Below, in pieces: positions 1-7,634 of a stretch of DNA of 11,820 nucleotides. Position numbers and translations under genes: made by a program. The stretch comes from an uncultured Collinsella sp. (GTDB lineage Bacteria; Actinomycetota; Coriobacteriia; Coriobacteriales; Coriobacteriaceae): the NCBI GenBank assembly GCA_900547855.1, contig URIK01000051.1, forward strand, positions 1 to 11,820, given 5' to 3'. The notes under the pieces were generated by a model. That model was given only the letters and a program-made list of their open reading frames with translations. It was not told the DNA's origin and did no database searches. Position 1 is the first letter of the stretch. Every line of letters begins with the position of its first letter.

Positions 1-50
1 GATCTACACTCGACTAGTCGTCGGCAGCGTCAGATGTGTATAAGAGACAG
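1..50 (+). other. Illumina Nextera (Tn5) P5-side adapter, not genomic
   Basis: Positions 1-9 are the end of the P5 primer (GATCTACAC). Positions 10-17 (TCGACTAG) fit an i5 index, which I recall as S513. Positions 18-31 are TCGTCGGCAGCGTC, and 32-50 are the 19-bp Tn5 mosaic end AGATGTGTATAAGAGACAG. Genomic sequence begins at about position 51. Translating through the mosaic end adds the false N-terminal peptide MCIRDS to the first gene. Confidence 0.99.
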
Positions 51-774
51 CCGCGCCTCCGACCACGCACTCGACTACGTTATGTACGTCCCGGCTACCG
101 CCGACGAGATCGAGGCTATCTTTGCCAAGGGTCTGGCTGCCGAGCCGCTTACCGAGGAAGAGGTCCTCAAGTACAAGACTGCCTTTATGCAGTTCGTTGC
201 CGGCGAGTATGTCCGTCTGGGCTGGGCCATGCAGCTGCACTTTGGCTGCAAGCGCGACAACAACCGCGCCATGTTTGCCAAGCTCGGTCCCGATACCGGC
301 TACGATTGCATCTCCAACTACACGCCGTCCGACCAGCTTGCCGATTTCCTCAACTCCATTCAGGAGACCTGCGGCCTGCCCAAGACCATTCTGTACAGCC
401 TGAACCCCATCGATAACACCATGATCGATACCGTCATGGGCTGCTTCCAGGAGGCTCCGACCGCCGGTAAGATCCAGAACGGCTCCGCCTGGTGGTTCAA
501 CGACAACGAGGTCGGCATGCGCGAGCAACTCACGGCTCTGGCTAACGAGGGCGTCCTGGGCAACTTTGTGGGCATGCTTACCGACTCCCGCTCTTTCCTG
601 TCCTATCCGCGCCACGAGTACTTCCGTCGCGTGCTGTGCAGCGTGATCGGCGAGTGGGTCGAGCAGGGCAAGTACCCGGCCGACATGGAGCTGCTGGGCA
701 GTATCGTGCGCGACATCAGCTACAACAATGCGGTCCGCTACTTTGGCTTTGACCTGGACACCGACGAGGCCTAA
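51..774 (+). CDS. uxaC: Uronate (glucuronate/galacturonate) isomerase, C-terminal half, 5' truncated
   Basis: UxaC isomerises D-galacturonate to D-tagaturonate, and D-glucuronate to D-fructuronate, as the first cytoplasmic step of hexuronate breakdown. About 240 genomic residues remain of a family length near 470, so the N-terminal half lies outside the fragment; the reading frame enters directly from the adapter. Family signatures are clear: an SDHALD segment at the start (usually SDHGLD), MQLHFG, GSAWWFND (about residues 144-151 of the fragment), FVGMLTDSRSF, SYPRHEYFRR and the terminal YNNAVRYFGFD. The stop codon is TAA at 772-774. It is followed by uxaB after 87 bp, with a hairpin in the gap. 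Identification is firm; substrate preference between glucuronate and galacturonate cannot be read from sequence, but the neighbouring uxaB and uxaA point to galacturonate. Confidence 0.95.
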
Positions 775-789
775 ATCCAAACCTGGTTC

Positions 790-825
790 CGGGAGCGCCG
801 TCGCCACACGCGGTGCCCCCGTTTT
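790..825 (+). terminator. Imperfect hairpin with short T run between uxaC and uxaB
   Basis: An 11-bp stem pairs 790-800 (CGGGAGCGCCG) with 811-821 (CGGTGCCCCCG), with one A-C mismatch and one G-T wobble, across a 10-nt loop. Four T follow at 822-825. Only about 36 bp remain before uxaB and they show no promoter, so this is more likely a partial terminator or an mRNA-stability hairpin inside one transcript than a full stop. Confidence 0.45.
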
Positions 826-861
826 GCTTACACGCTAACGGCTATCTAAGGAGACACATAG

Positions 862-2376
862 ATGGAGAACATCAGCTACGATACGCTCGAGAAGATCGGC
901 TACGAGGGCTACCTGCTGCCCAAGGACGCGCCGGAGAAGGTTCTGCAGTTTGGCGAGGGCAACTTCCTACGCGCTTTCGTTGACCGCTTCTTTGACATGG
1001 GTAACGAGGCGACCGGCTGGAATGGCAAGCTCGTCATGGTCCAGCCCATCAGCGGCGCCTTTGGCTTTGCCGACGGTATCAATGCCCAGGACGACCTGTA
1101 TACCGTGCTGGTGCGCGGCAAGGAGGACGGCAACACGGTCGACGAGTCCCGCGTGATTAGCGCTTGCAGCCGCTGCATCAACCCGTACCGCGAGGACGAC
1201 TACCGCGCCATGATGGAGGTCGCCGTCTCTGACGACCTGGAGATTATCGTCTCCAACACCACCGAGGCCGGTATCGCCTACGACCCGTCCTGCAAGGCCG
1301 ACGACATGCCGCCCGCGAGTTTCCCCGCCAAGCTTGCTCAGGTCCTTCACGCCCGCTGGGCCGCCGGCAAGCCGGGCGTCATTGTGCTCGCCTGCGAGCT
1401 CATCGATCACAACGGCGAGGAGCTGCTGCGCATCATGAACCAGTACGTGAGCGACTGGGGCTGGGAGGACGAGTTTGCGCAGTGGATGGCCAACGACTGC
1501 ACCGTCTGCACCACGCTCGTCGACACTATCGTCCCCGGCCGCATCCGCGACCCCAAGGAGGCCGCTGCCGTGGCCGAGCGCCTGGGCTACGAGGATCCCT
1601 TCCTGGCCGTGCGCGAGCCCTTCCAGATGTGGGGCATCCAGGGCGATGAGTCGCTTGCCGAGAAGCTCCCCTTCGTGAAGGCCGGCCTGCCGGGCGTCTT
1701 TGTGACCCCCGATGTCACCCCGTACAAGAAGCGCAAGGTCCGCATCCTCAACGGCGCCCACACTGCCTTTGTTCCGGGCTCCTGGGTTGCCGGCTTTGAC
1801 ATCGTGCGCGATTGCATGCACGACGAGACCGTCCGCGGCTTCATGAACACCATGCTCTACCACGAGGTCATCCCGACGCTTGCCGCCGATTTGGATGTCG
1901 AAGACTGCAAGGCCTTTGCCGCCGCCGTCGAGAACCGATTCGACAACCCGTTTATCGACCACGCGCTGCTCTCCATTTGCCTCAACTCCACGGCCAAGTG
2001 GCGCGCTCGCGACCTGCCCACGCTCAAGGACTATGTTGCCGAGACCGGCAGCCTGCCCAAGTGCCTGGCCACGAGCCTAGCTACGCTCATCGCCTTCTAC
2101 ACGCAGGAGCTTGTGTCCCGCGAGGGCGATGGCCTGCACCTGCGCCGTGCCGACGGCACCGAGTACACCGCTCAGGACGACGCCTTCGTGCTCGACTTCT
2201 ACGCCGCCCACGCCGGTACAGACGATGCCGAGCTGGTGCACGACGTGCTCACCAATGAGCAAATGTGGGGCGAGGACCTTACGAAGATCGCCGGTCTTGA
2301 GGAGTTTGTCGTCAGCACACTCGCCGTCGTGCGTGTCGAGGGCGCCAAGCAGGCCTTCGCCAACGCTCAGGCGTAA
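862..2376 (+). CDS. uxaB: Tagaturonate reductase (altronate oxidoreductase)
   Basis: A 504-residue member of the long-chain mannitol dehydrogenase family, which reduces D-tagaturonate to D-altronate with NADH. It matches E. coli UxaB (about 483 residues) along its length. Visible landmarks are the N-terminal Rossmann segment LQFGEGNFLRAFVD (28-41), SNTTEAGI (131-138), ACELIDHNG (177-185), TLVDTIVPG (218-226) and the catalytic region YKKRKVRILNGAHT. In that region K292, N297 and H300 fit the Lys-x4-Asn-x2-His pattern of the family. The ATG at 862 has an excellent SD (AAGGAG, 848-853) eight bases upstream. The gene sits between uxaC and uxaA, the natural pathway order. UxuB (fructuronate reductase) is a related alternative, but the FGEGNFLRAF and NTTEAGI blocks and the altronate dehydratase next door favour UxaB. 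Confidence 0.94.
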   Translation: MENISYDTLEKIGYEGYLLPKDAPEKVLQFGEGNFLRAFVDRFFDMGNEATGWNGKLVMVQPISGAFGFADGINAQDDLYTVLVRGKEDGNTVDESRVISACSRCINPYREDDYRAMMEVAVSDDLEIIVSNTTEAGIAYDPSCKADDMPPASFPAKLAQVLHARWAAGKPGVIVLACELIDHNGEELLRIMNQYVSDWGWEDEFAQWMANDCTVCTTLVDTIVPGRIRDPKEAAAVAERLGYEDPFLAVREPFQMWGIQGDESLAEKLPFVKAGLPGVFVTPDVTPYKKRKVRILNGAHTAFVPGSWVAGFDIVRDCMHDETVRGFMNTMLYHEVIPTLAADLDVEDCKAFAAAVENRFDNPFIDHALLSICLNSTAKWRARDLPTLKDYVAETGSLPKCLATSLATLIAFYTQELVSREGDGLHLRRADGTEYTAQDDAFVLDFYAAHAGTDDAELVHDVLTNEQMWGEDLTKIAGLEEFVVSTLAVVRVEGAKQAFANAQA

Positions 2377-2382
2377 ATTCCC

Positions 2383-2412
2383 GGTGCGGGCGCCAGGCGG
2401 CTTGCCCGCGCC
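2383..2412 (+). other. GC-rich hairpin between uxaB and uxaA
   Basis: A 9-bp stem pairs GGTGCGGGC (2383-2391) with GCCCGCGCC (2404-2412), with one G-T wobble and a 12-nt loop. No T run follows, so it does not look like a terminator. It may stabilise or mark processing of the uxaB-uxaA transcript. Confidence 0.35.
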
Positions 2413-2451
2413 TCGACTTCTGCTCAACCTGTAGGGTTAGGACCATTTGTA

Positions 2452-3936
2452 ATGAACACTATCCAGATCAATCCGGCCGATAACGTGATCGTCGCGCTGT
2501 CGCCGCTTGCCAAGGGTGCCGCCGTCGCGGTTCCCGGGGTGGGCGAGGTCGTTGCCGCGGAGAATATTCCGCAGGGCCACAAGATGGCCGTGCGTGCCAT
2601 TGCGGCGGGGGAGGACGTCGTCAAGTACGGTCTTCCTATCGGCCACGTGACGGGCGACATCCAGCCCGGTCAGTGGCTTCATACGCATAACGTCAAGACC
2701 AACCTTTCGGGCGAGGTCGAGTACGCTTACAACCCGACGCATCCGGTCGTTGAGCCGGTTGAGCCCGAGACCTTTATGGGCTTCCGTCGTGCCGACGGCC
2801 GCGCCGCCACGCGCAACGAGCTGTGGATCATCCCCACGGTCGGCTGCGTCAACGAGGTCGCACGTGCCATGTGCGAGCAGGCACAGGATCTGGTCGAGGG
2901 TTCGCTGGAGGGCGTTTACTATTTCCCGCATCCCTTTGGCTGCTCCCAGACCGGCGCCGACCACGCTCAGACACGCCGTCTGCTGGTGGCGCTCTCGCGT
3001 CACGCAAACGCTGCGGGTGTGCTGTTCCTGTCCCTTGGTTGCGAAAACTGCACGCACCAGCAGGTGCTCGACGAGCTCGGTGACTTCGATCACGAGCGCG
3101 TTCGCTTCCTCACCTGCCAGGATGTAGCCGACGAGCAGGTCGAGGGCCACAAGATTCTGTCTGAGCTGGCCGACCTGGCCAAGCAGGCCAAGCGTGAGCC
3201 CATTCCCGCCTCCGAGCTGGTCATTGGCCTTAAGTGCGGTGGATCTGACGGTCTTTCGGGCATTACCGCCAACCCCACGATCGGTCGCGTGAGCGATATG
3301 GTCGTAGCCCGCGGTGGCACGTCGGTGCTCACCGAGGTGCCCGAGATGTTTGGCGCGGAGAGCATTCTGCTCGATCGTTGCGAGAGCCAAGACGTCTTTA
3401 ACGCGGCGGCCGACATGCTCAACGGCTTTAAGGACTACTTTATCAGCCACGGCGAGGTCGTCTATGAGAACCCGAGCCCCGGCAACAAGGACGGCGGCAT
3501 TACCACGCTCGAGGACAAGAGCTGCGGCTGCGTGCAAAAGGGCGGATCTGCCCCCATCGTCGACGTGCTGCCGTACGCCGGTCAGGCTACCAAGCATGGT
3601 CTGAACATGTTGTGCGGTCCGGGCAACGACATGGTATCCACCACGGCCCTGACGGCTGCCGGCTGCCACGTGATCCTGTTCTCGACCGGCCGCGGCACGC
3701 CGTTTGGTGCGCCGGCGCCTACGCTCAAGGTGTTCACCAACCAGCGTCTGTGCGACCACAAGGCCAACTGGATGGACTTTAACGCCGGTGTGGTCGCCAC
3801 CGGCGAGCGCACGCTCGACGAGGCTGCCCATGACCTGTACCAGCTGGTGCTGGACACGGCGAGCGGCAAGCTTACCAGCGCCGAGCGTCGCGGCTGTCAC
3901 GAGATCAGCATCTGGAAGGACGGCGTCTGCCTGTAG
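2452..3936 (+). CDS. uxaA: Altronate dehydratase
   Basis: A 494-residue protein, the same size as E. coli UxaA (495) and similar end to end. It dehydrates D-altronate to 2-keto-3-deoxy-D-gluconate in the cytoplasm; the family needs a divalent metal, Fe2+ in E. coli. An N-terminal SAF domain (about 1-90, with KYGLPIGHVTGDI) precedes the large altronate/galactarate dehydratase domain. Key blocks are RNELWIIPTVGCVN (121-134), GCSQ (163-166), GCEN (196-199), KCGGSDGLSGITANP (261-275), ENPSPGNKDGGITTLEDKS (339-357) and FSTGRGTPFG (410-419); the conserved Cys and His residues in these blocks are candidate metal ligands. The ATG at 2452 has a modest SD (AGGA, 2439-2442). It lies 75 bp after uxaB with no promoter visible between them, so probably the same transcript, and it is the last gene before a strong terminator. 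Confidence 0.96.
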   Translation: MNTIQINPADNVIVALSPLAKGAAVAVPGVGEVVAAENIPQGHKMAVRAIAAGEDVVKYGLPIGHVTGDIQPGQWLHTHNVKTNLSGEVEYAYNPTHPVVEPVEPETFMGFRRADGRAATRNELWIIPTVGCVNEVARAMCEQAQDLVEGSLEGVYYFPHPFGCSQTGADHAQTRRLLVALSRHANAAGVLFLSLGCENCTHQQVLDELGDFDHERVRFLTCQDVADEQVEGHKILSELADLAKQAKREPIPASELVIGLKCGGSDGLSGITANPTIGRVSDMVVARGGTSVLTEVPEMFGAESILLDRCESQDVFNAAADMLNGFKDYFISHGEVVYENPSPGNKDGGITTLEDKSCGCVQKGGSAPIVDVLPYAGQATKHGLNMLCGPGNDMVSTTALTAAGCHVILFSTGRGTPFGAPAPTLKVFTNQRLCDHKANWMDFNAGVVATGERTLDEAAHDLYQLVLDTASGKLTSAERRGCHEISIWKDGVCL

Positions 3937-3983
3937 CGATGACACGTTGAGCGCGTGATCGGGCAAGCTGTTGCAAAGACCGG

Positions 3984-4022
3984 ACGACCCCGCTGAGGAC
4001 ATTCTCGGCGGGGTCGTTTTTT
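3984..4022 (+). terminator. Strong rho-independent terminator after uxaA
   Basis: A 13-bp stem (one G-T wobble) pairs CGACCCCGCTGAG (3985-3997) with CTCGGCGGGGTCG (4004-4016) across the loop GACATT, followed by six T (4017-4022). It ends the uxaC-uxaB-uxaA transcript and insulates it from the pectin genes. Confidence 0.92.
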
Positions 4023-4097
4023 CGTTTCTCGTTGCGTTGTCGTGCACGGCTTTTTTGGGGAAGGGTGCCCGGCACCTCCCTCATCTCCAGAGAACAA

Positions 4098-4110
4098 TGA
4101 ACGTTCACCT
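4098..4110 (+). promoter_or_regulatory. Distal operator copy (LacI-type palindrome)
   Basis: TGAACGTTCACCT contains the perfect 10-bp palindrome TGAACGTTCA with a central CG, typical of LacI/GalR-family operators. Its centre lies 120 bp upstream of the main operator, a distance at which a tetrameric repressor could loop DNA. No promoter is recognisable directly beside it. Confidence 0.55.
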
Positions 4111-4174
4111 AGTGGTTGCGTGGTGCTGAATCGACTTAATAATCAAAAATGCAGGGATATTTTCATTTTCAGGT

Positions 4175-4205
4175 CCGTTCAACGGCAAAAAACGACCGTT
4201 CAAGG
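4175..4205 (+). repeat. CCGTTCAA direct repeats, 21 bp apart
   Basis: CCGTTCAA occurs at 4175-4182 and 4196-4203, exactly two helical turns apart. The first copy is also a perfect inverted repeat, CCGTT-C-AACGG (4175-4185). An inverted copy, TGAACGG, lies at 4272-4278. The word shares CGTTCA with the operator, so these may be weak sites for the same protein or sites for a second regulator such as an activator. Confidence 0.35.
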
Positions 4206-4216
4206 ATAATATACAA

Positions 4217-4230
4217 GTGAACGTTCACCT
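4217..4230 (+). promoter_or_regulatory. Main operator O1 of the pectin operon, overlapping the -35
   Basis: GTGAACGTTCACCT; positions 4217-4228 form a perfect 12-bp palindrome (GTGAACGTTCAC). It is the most symmetrical of the short copies and overlaps the predicted -35 hexamer, as expected for repression of a sugar operon. The centre is at 4222/4223. Confidence 0.7.
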
Positions 4231-4253
4231 ATTATAAGCAAATCGCGCATAAT
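4224..4253 (+). promoter_or_regulatory. Predicted promoter for the symporter gene
   Basis: The -35 TTCACC (4224-4229) lies inside operator O1, and the -10 CATAAT (4248-4253) follows after an 18-bp spacer. The start site would fall near 4260, in operator O2. The hexamers match consensus at 4/6 and 5/6. It is a prediction from spacing and position; other AT-rich -10 candidates such as TATAAG at 4234 lack a partner. Confidence 0.5.
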
Positions 4254-4258
4254 CTAGC

Positions 4259-4271
4259 TAAACGTTCACCC
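4259..4271 (+). promoter_or_regulatory. Second operator O2 at the start site of the pectin operon
   Basis: TAAACGTTCACCC shares the AACGTTCACC core (4261-4270). Its left half is imperfect. Its centre is 41 bp downstream of O1, close to four helical turns, so the two sites lie on the same face of the DNA. Confidence 0.62.
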
Positions 4272-4348
4272 TGAACGGCATGCAGACAGACGTCGGTATG
4301 GACTCCAATGTCTTGTTCCAAGACAATCGAGAAAAGAGAGGGAGCTCG

Positions 4349-5908
4349 ATGACTAACAAGATCGGTAAAAAGCGCAAGATCACATTCTGGACGCGCTTGG
4401 GCTTTGGTATGGGCGGCATGCTCAACTCTGGTGCCCTGACCTTTACGCACAGCTACATGGTGCTGTTCCTGTCCACGGAGTGCGGTCTGTCCGCAGGCGA
4501 GGCTGCGTTGATCAGCTCGTTCGCCATCTATCTCAACGCCATTCTGTGCCCGCTCATGGGCTTTGTGGCCGATAACTTTTACGCTACCAAGATCGGCCGT
4601 ATCTTTGGCCGCCGCCGTTTCTGGATCTTGCTGGCAATCCCGATGATGGTCGCCGAGCCGCTCATCTTTGTGGCTACGCCGTTTGGTTTCCCGTACTACT
4701 TTGTGCTGTACCTGATCTACAACGTCGCGTATACGTTCTGCACTGCCAACCTGTCGCCGCTTACCATCGAGATGACCGACGACTTCAAGGAGCGTACGTA
4801 CCTCACCGGCTACAAGCACCTCTTTGGTAACGCCGCCGGCTTCCTGATGGCAGCACTCGTCGGCTTTGGCTTTGGCACCTTCGGCGAGACCAACCCGTTC
4901 AGCTACTTCATCATCGCTACGGTCAACGCTTCGGTCATGGCAATCTCGCTGCTGTGCGTGTACCTGTCCACGTGGGAGCACACCCCCGAGGAGGTGGCTC
5001 AGGAGAAGATCGAGAGCGTCGGCGAGGGTATCAAGAAGTTCTTCATCGACGTTGTCTCTACCTTCCGCAATAAGTCCTTCCGCAAGGTCCTGTATGCACA
5101 GGTCTCCACGAAGCTCGCTGCTGCCTGCTGGTCTGCCTGCCTGTCCTTCTTCATCGTCTACTGCCTGCAGATTCCTAAGTCCTATGAGTCCGTGATGGAG
5201 ATGCCCGGCAAGGTCGTCGCTATCGTCTGCACCGCCATCTGGGTTGCCCTCATGGCCAAGAAGGGCTTCCACAAGTCTTGGTACCTGGCCAACGTCGGTT
5301 GCGCTGCGTGCATCATCGCCTACAACTACTTCGCCTTTGGTCAGATTAACGGCACCTCCACGGTCGCCATCGCCATGATTGCCTACCCCATCATCTTCGC
5401 CATCTGGAAGTTCTTCTACGTTGGTTTCCAGTACCTGCCCGATGTTCTGCTCAACTACATCCCCGATGTCGATGAGCTCATCACCCTGCGTCGTCGCGAG
5501 GGCATCTACAGCTCCGCTCAGCAGCTCTGCCAGCAGATCGCCCAGGCTATCGCCGTCAACGCATGGGCTATCGTCCTTGCTGCCTCCGGCTTCATTCAGA
5601 CCGCCGGCAACAGCGACGCCGTAACCCAGCCCGCCACCGTGCCTCTGTACATCTGCGGCTACATGCTCATCGGCTGCGCCGGCTTCTTCCTGCTCGCGGC
5701 TGTCCTTGCCCGCGGCATCAAGATCGACAAGGAGCAGTGCGACATCCTTTGCGACGAGATCCGCCGTGTCAAGGAGGGTGGCAAGATGGCCGACGTCCAG
5801 CCCGAGGTCAAGGCTCTTTGCGAGGAGCTCTCCGGCTTTAAGTACGAGGACTGCTTCGCTCACAACAACGTTGGCTTCCAGGACGGCAGCGTAATCCCCG
5901 CCGAGTAG
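4349..5908 (+). CDS. GPH-family sugar:cation symporter, probably for pectic oligosaccharides
   Basis: A 519-residue integral membrane protein with about 12 hydrophobic segments. It belongs to the major facilitator superfamily, glycoside-pentoside-hexuronide (GPH) branch, which includes MelB, UidB and the oligogalacturonide transporter TogT. Family marks are the loop after the second helix, GFVADNFYATKIGRIFGRRRFW (71-92; one Asp and the GR-RR-W pattern kept), and the late segment IPDVDELITLRRREGIYSS (371-389), matching the usual aDvxD-el-tg-RReGi block. A charged tail of about 60 residues follows the last helix. The ATG at 4349 is chosen for its SD (AGAGGGAG, 4337-4344); an in-frame ATG at 4280 has none. 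It is the first gene under the operator-controlled promoter and is followed by a terminator. Oligogalacturonide as substrate is inferred from the neighbouring GH28, CE8 and GH105 genes. Codon choice is strongly C-ending, suggesting high expression. Confidence 0.86.
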   Translation: MTNKIGKKRKITFWTRLGFGMGGMLNSGALTFTHSYMVLFLSTECGLSAGEAALISSFAIYLNAILCPLMGFVADNFYATKIGRIFGRRRFWILLAIPMMVAEPLIFVATPFGFPYYFVLYLIYNVAYTFCTANLSPLTIEMTDDFKERTYLTGYKHLFGNAAGFLMAALVGFGFGTFGETNPFSYFIIATVNASVMAISLLCVYLSTWEHTPEEVAQEKIESVGEGIKKFFIDVVSTFRNKSFRKVLYAQVSTKLAAACWSACLSFFIVYCLQIPKSYESVMEMPGKVVAIVCTAIWVALMAKKGFHKSWYLANVGCAACIIAYNYFAFGQINGTSTVAIAMIAYPIIFAIWKFFYVGFQYLPDVLLNYIPDVDELITLRRREGIYSSAQQLCQQIAQAIAVNAWAIVLAASGFIQTAGNSDAVTQPATVPLYICGYMLIGCAGFFLLAAVLARGIKIDKEQCDILCDEIRRVKEGGKMADVQPEVKALCEELSGFKYEDCFAHNNVGFQDGSVIPAE

Positions 5909-5932
5909 GGCAGGCGCATCGTCCAAATCACA

Positions 5933-5976
5933 GGGCCGTGCCACCGGAATTCCGCCGGCAGGCACGGCCCTTTTTT
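5933..5976 (+). terminator. Rho-independent terminator between symporter and GH28
   Basis: A perfect 10-bp stem pairs GGGCCGTGCC (5933-5942) with GGCACGGCCC (5961-5970), followed by six T (5971-5976). The 18-nt loop can fold further (CCGG/CCGG). It sits inside what otherwise looks like one operon, so it probably lowers expression of the enzymes relative to the transporter. Confidence 0.85.
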
Positions 5977-5983
5977 AACAGCG

Positions 5984-5989
5984 TACAAT
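5984..5989 (+). promoter_or_regulatory. Possible -10 box upstream of GH28
   Basis: TACAAT matches the -10 consensus at 5/6 and lies 35 bp before the GH28 start codon. No credible -35 exists at the right distance, because that stretch is the terminator stem. It may be a weak promoter giving the enzymes transcription independent of the symporter promoter, or chance. Confidence 0.25.
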
Positions 5990-6023
5990 TTGCCTTTAGA
6001 GCATCTTTTTGAGGGAGAAATCC

Positions 6024-7619
6024 ATGGAGACGAACGTTATCTGGCGCAACGCCCGCGCGGCCGTGATCGAGCTTGACGACGGCGGCTACTTTACCTGTGC
6101 CGATACGTGGGAGATCTTTGTCAACGACGAGCCCGCTGGTACCACGAATACGGTCGAGACCTATGTCGACGGCCTGACCCCCGGCAAGCGCAACCTGGTT
6201 CGTTTTGTTTGTGGCGAGCGTGAGCTGAGCGTAGGTGTCACCACGCCGGCTGAGCCCTTTACCATCAACGTTCGCGACTGTGGCGCCAAGGGCGATGCCG
6301 AGCACGACGATACCACCAACATCCAGGCTGCCATCATGGCCTGCCCCAAGGGCGGGCGCGTGCTGATCCCCGCCGGCAGTTATCGCATCAAGTCCCTCTT
6401 CCTTAAGAGCAATATCAACATCGAGCTCGTCGACGGGGCAGTGCTGCTGGCCCGCCACGATCGTGCCGCGCTTGCCTACATTCCGGGCACGGTCACGGGC
6501 AATGAGGGCGCCGGGTATGCCGGTACCGATATGCTGCCCCTGGGCCGCTGGGAGGGCGAGAGCTTCTCGGCCTACTGTTCTACCTTTACGGGTCTGGGCG
6601 TGCACGACGTGTGCATCTATGGTCGTGGTGCCATCGACGGTCAGACCGATTTTGCCGAGGACAACTGGTGGAACAAGGACTTTAAGAACATCTTCCGTCC
6701 CGAGGAGGGCCGCGAGGTCGCCCGTCCGCGCATGATCTTCCTGTCCGAGTGCCAAAACGTGAGCTTGGCCGGCTTCACCGTCCGCAACAGCCCGGCGTGG
6801 AACATCCACCCCATCCTGTGCGAGCACGTCGATGCGCTCTGCCTGTCCATCGAGGGTCCCAAGAACTCCCACAACACCGACGGCTTCGATCCCGAGAGCT
6901 GCGGTTTTGTTCGCATCCTTGGTTGTCAGTTCTCAGTGGGTGACGACTGCATCGCCATCAAGAGCGGCAAACTGGGCATTGAGCCCGAGCTTCGTCCCGC
7001 CACGCACGACGTGCTGATCTCTCACTGCTACATGCACGATGGTCACGGCGCCGTGGTCCTGGGGTCCGAGGCTGCCGGCGGCATCAAGGACCTTACCGTG
7101 AGCAAGTGCCTCTTTGAGCGCACCGACCGCGGCCTGCGCGTCAAGACCCGCCGCGGTCGCGGCAAGGACGCCGTTAACGAGGGCATCGCCTTCGAGCACA
7201 TTCGTATGGACGAGGTGCTTACGCCCTTCGTGGTCAACTCGTTCTACTTCTGCGACAAGGACGGCAAGACCGACTACGTGCAGTCTCGCGAGGCACTGCC
7301 CGTCGACGACCGCACACCTGGCTTTGGTGCCACGACGTTTTGTGATATCGAGGCTACTAACTGCCACGCGGCTGCTGCTTACATCACGGGCCTGCCCGAG
7401 AGCAAAGTGACGCGCCTGACGTTCCAGGATGTCCACGTGACCTTCGCGCCGGATGCCGAGCCCTTTGTTCCGGCCATGGCCTGCGGCGTTGAGCCCATGG
7501 TGCGTCAGGGCATCATTGCGCAAAACGTCAAGGTACTCGACCTGCAAAATGTGGTGATCGAGGGCCAGGACGGCGAGGAGCTGCAGCTCCAGAACGTCGA
7601 CAAGGTTGTCCGTTCCTAA
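6024..7619 (+). CDS. GH28 polygalacturonase, intracellular, likely exo-acting
   Basis: A 531-residue glycoside hydrolase family 28 protein, hydrolysing alpha-1,4 bonds between galacturonate residues by inversion. Residues 1 to about 78 look like a fibronectin III-like N-terminal domain, as in bacterial exo-polygalacturonases; the right-handed beta-helix begins near INVRDCGAKGDAEHDDTTNI (81-100). All four GH28 signatures are present: NTDGFD (284-289, Asp286), GDDCIAIKSG (306-315, Asp307 and Asp308), GHGAVVLGSE (340-349, His341) and RVK (372-374, Arg372 and Lys374). There is no signal peptide, so it should act in the cytoplasm on imported oligosaccharides, releasing galacturonate for UxaC. The ATG at 6024 has SD GAGGGAG (6011-6017); a TTG at 6009 overlaps that region and is rejected. 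Exo action and unmethylated oligogalacturonide as substrate are inferred from the domain layout and location. Rhamnogalacturonan or xylogalacturonan remain possible. Confidence 0.92.
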   Translation: METNVIWRNARAAVIELDDGGYFTCADTWEIFVNDEPAGTTNTVETYVDGLTPGKRNLVRFVCGERELSVGVTTPAEPFTINVRDCGAKGDAEHDDTTNIQAAIMACPKGGRVLIPAGSYRIKSLFLKSNINIELVDGAVLLARHDRAALAYIPGTVTGNEGAGYAGTDMLPLGRWEGESFSAYCSTFTGLGVHDVCIYGRGAIDGQTDFAEDNWWNKDFKNIFRPEEGREVARPRMIFLSECQNVSLAGFTVRNSPAWNIHPILCEHVDALCLSIEGPKNSHNTDGFDPESCGFVRILGCQFSVGDDCIAIKSGKLGIEPELRPATHDVLISHCYMHDGHGAVVLGSEAAGGIKDLTVSKCLFERTDRGLRVKTRRGRGKDAVNEGIAFEHIRMDEVLTPFVVNSFYFCDKDGKTDYVQSREALPVDDRTPGFGATTFCDIEATNCHAAAAYITGLPESKVTRLTFQDVHVTFAPDAEPFVPAMACGVEPMVRQGIIAQNVKVLDLQNVVIEGQDGEELQLQNVDKVVRS

Positions 7620-7634
7620 CTCGGGTTGATGACC

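Larger units (their letters stand above)
3937..4348 (+). promoter_or_regulatory. Intergenic control region upstream of the symporter gene (412 bp, no gene)
   Basis: The left end holds the uxaA terminator (3984-4022). Positions 4023-4097 contain only a small hairpin (GGTGC-CCG-GCACC near 4065-4077) and nothing I can assign. From 4098 on the DNA turns AT-rich and carries three copies of AACGTTCACC (4100, 4220, 4261) and three CCGTTCA words (4175 and 4196 direct, 4272 inverted). A promoter is predicted at 4224-4253. The leader from the inferred start site (about 4260) to the symporter ATG is about 90 nt. Confidence 0.75.

Noticed and set aside
4023..4090. Possible second terminator or small RNA after uxaA (GTGCAC palindrome followed by six T, then GGTGC-CCG-GCACC)
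   Set aside because: The first palindrome leaves no room for a loop and the second has only a 5-bp stem without a T run; no promoter is visible for a small RNA.
4280..4348. In-frame upstream ATG extending the symporter by 23 residues, or a short leader peptide
   Set aside because: There is no SD before 4280, it lies within about 20 nt of the predicted transcription start, and the extension is polar and unlike GPH N-termini; the ATG at 4349 has a good SD.
4232..5965. Long open frame on the - strand (577 codons), and similar ones at 2437-4047, 8485-9939 and 967-1962
   Set aside because: They lie antisense to well-supported genes, have low-complexity Leu/Val/Asp/His-rich translations without recognisable domains, and arise from the strong C-ending codon use of the + strand genes.
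6268..6277. AACGTTCGCG inside the GH28 gene as an internal operator
   Set aside because: It shares only AACGTTC with the motif, and it encodes the conserved start of the GH28 beta-helix.
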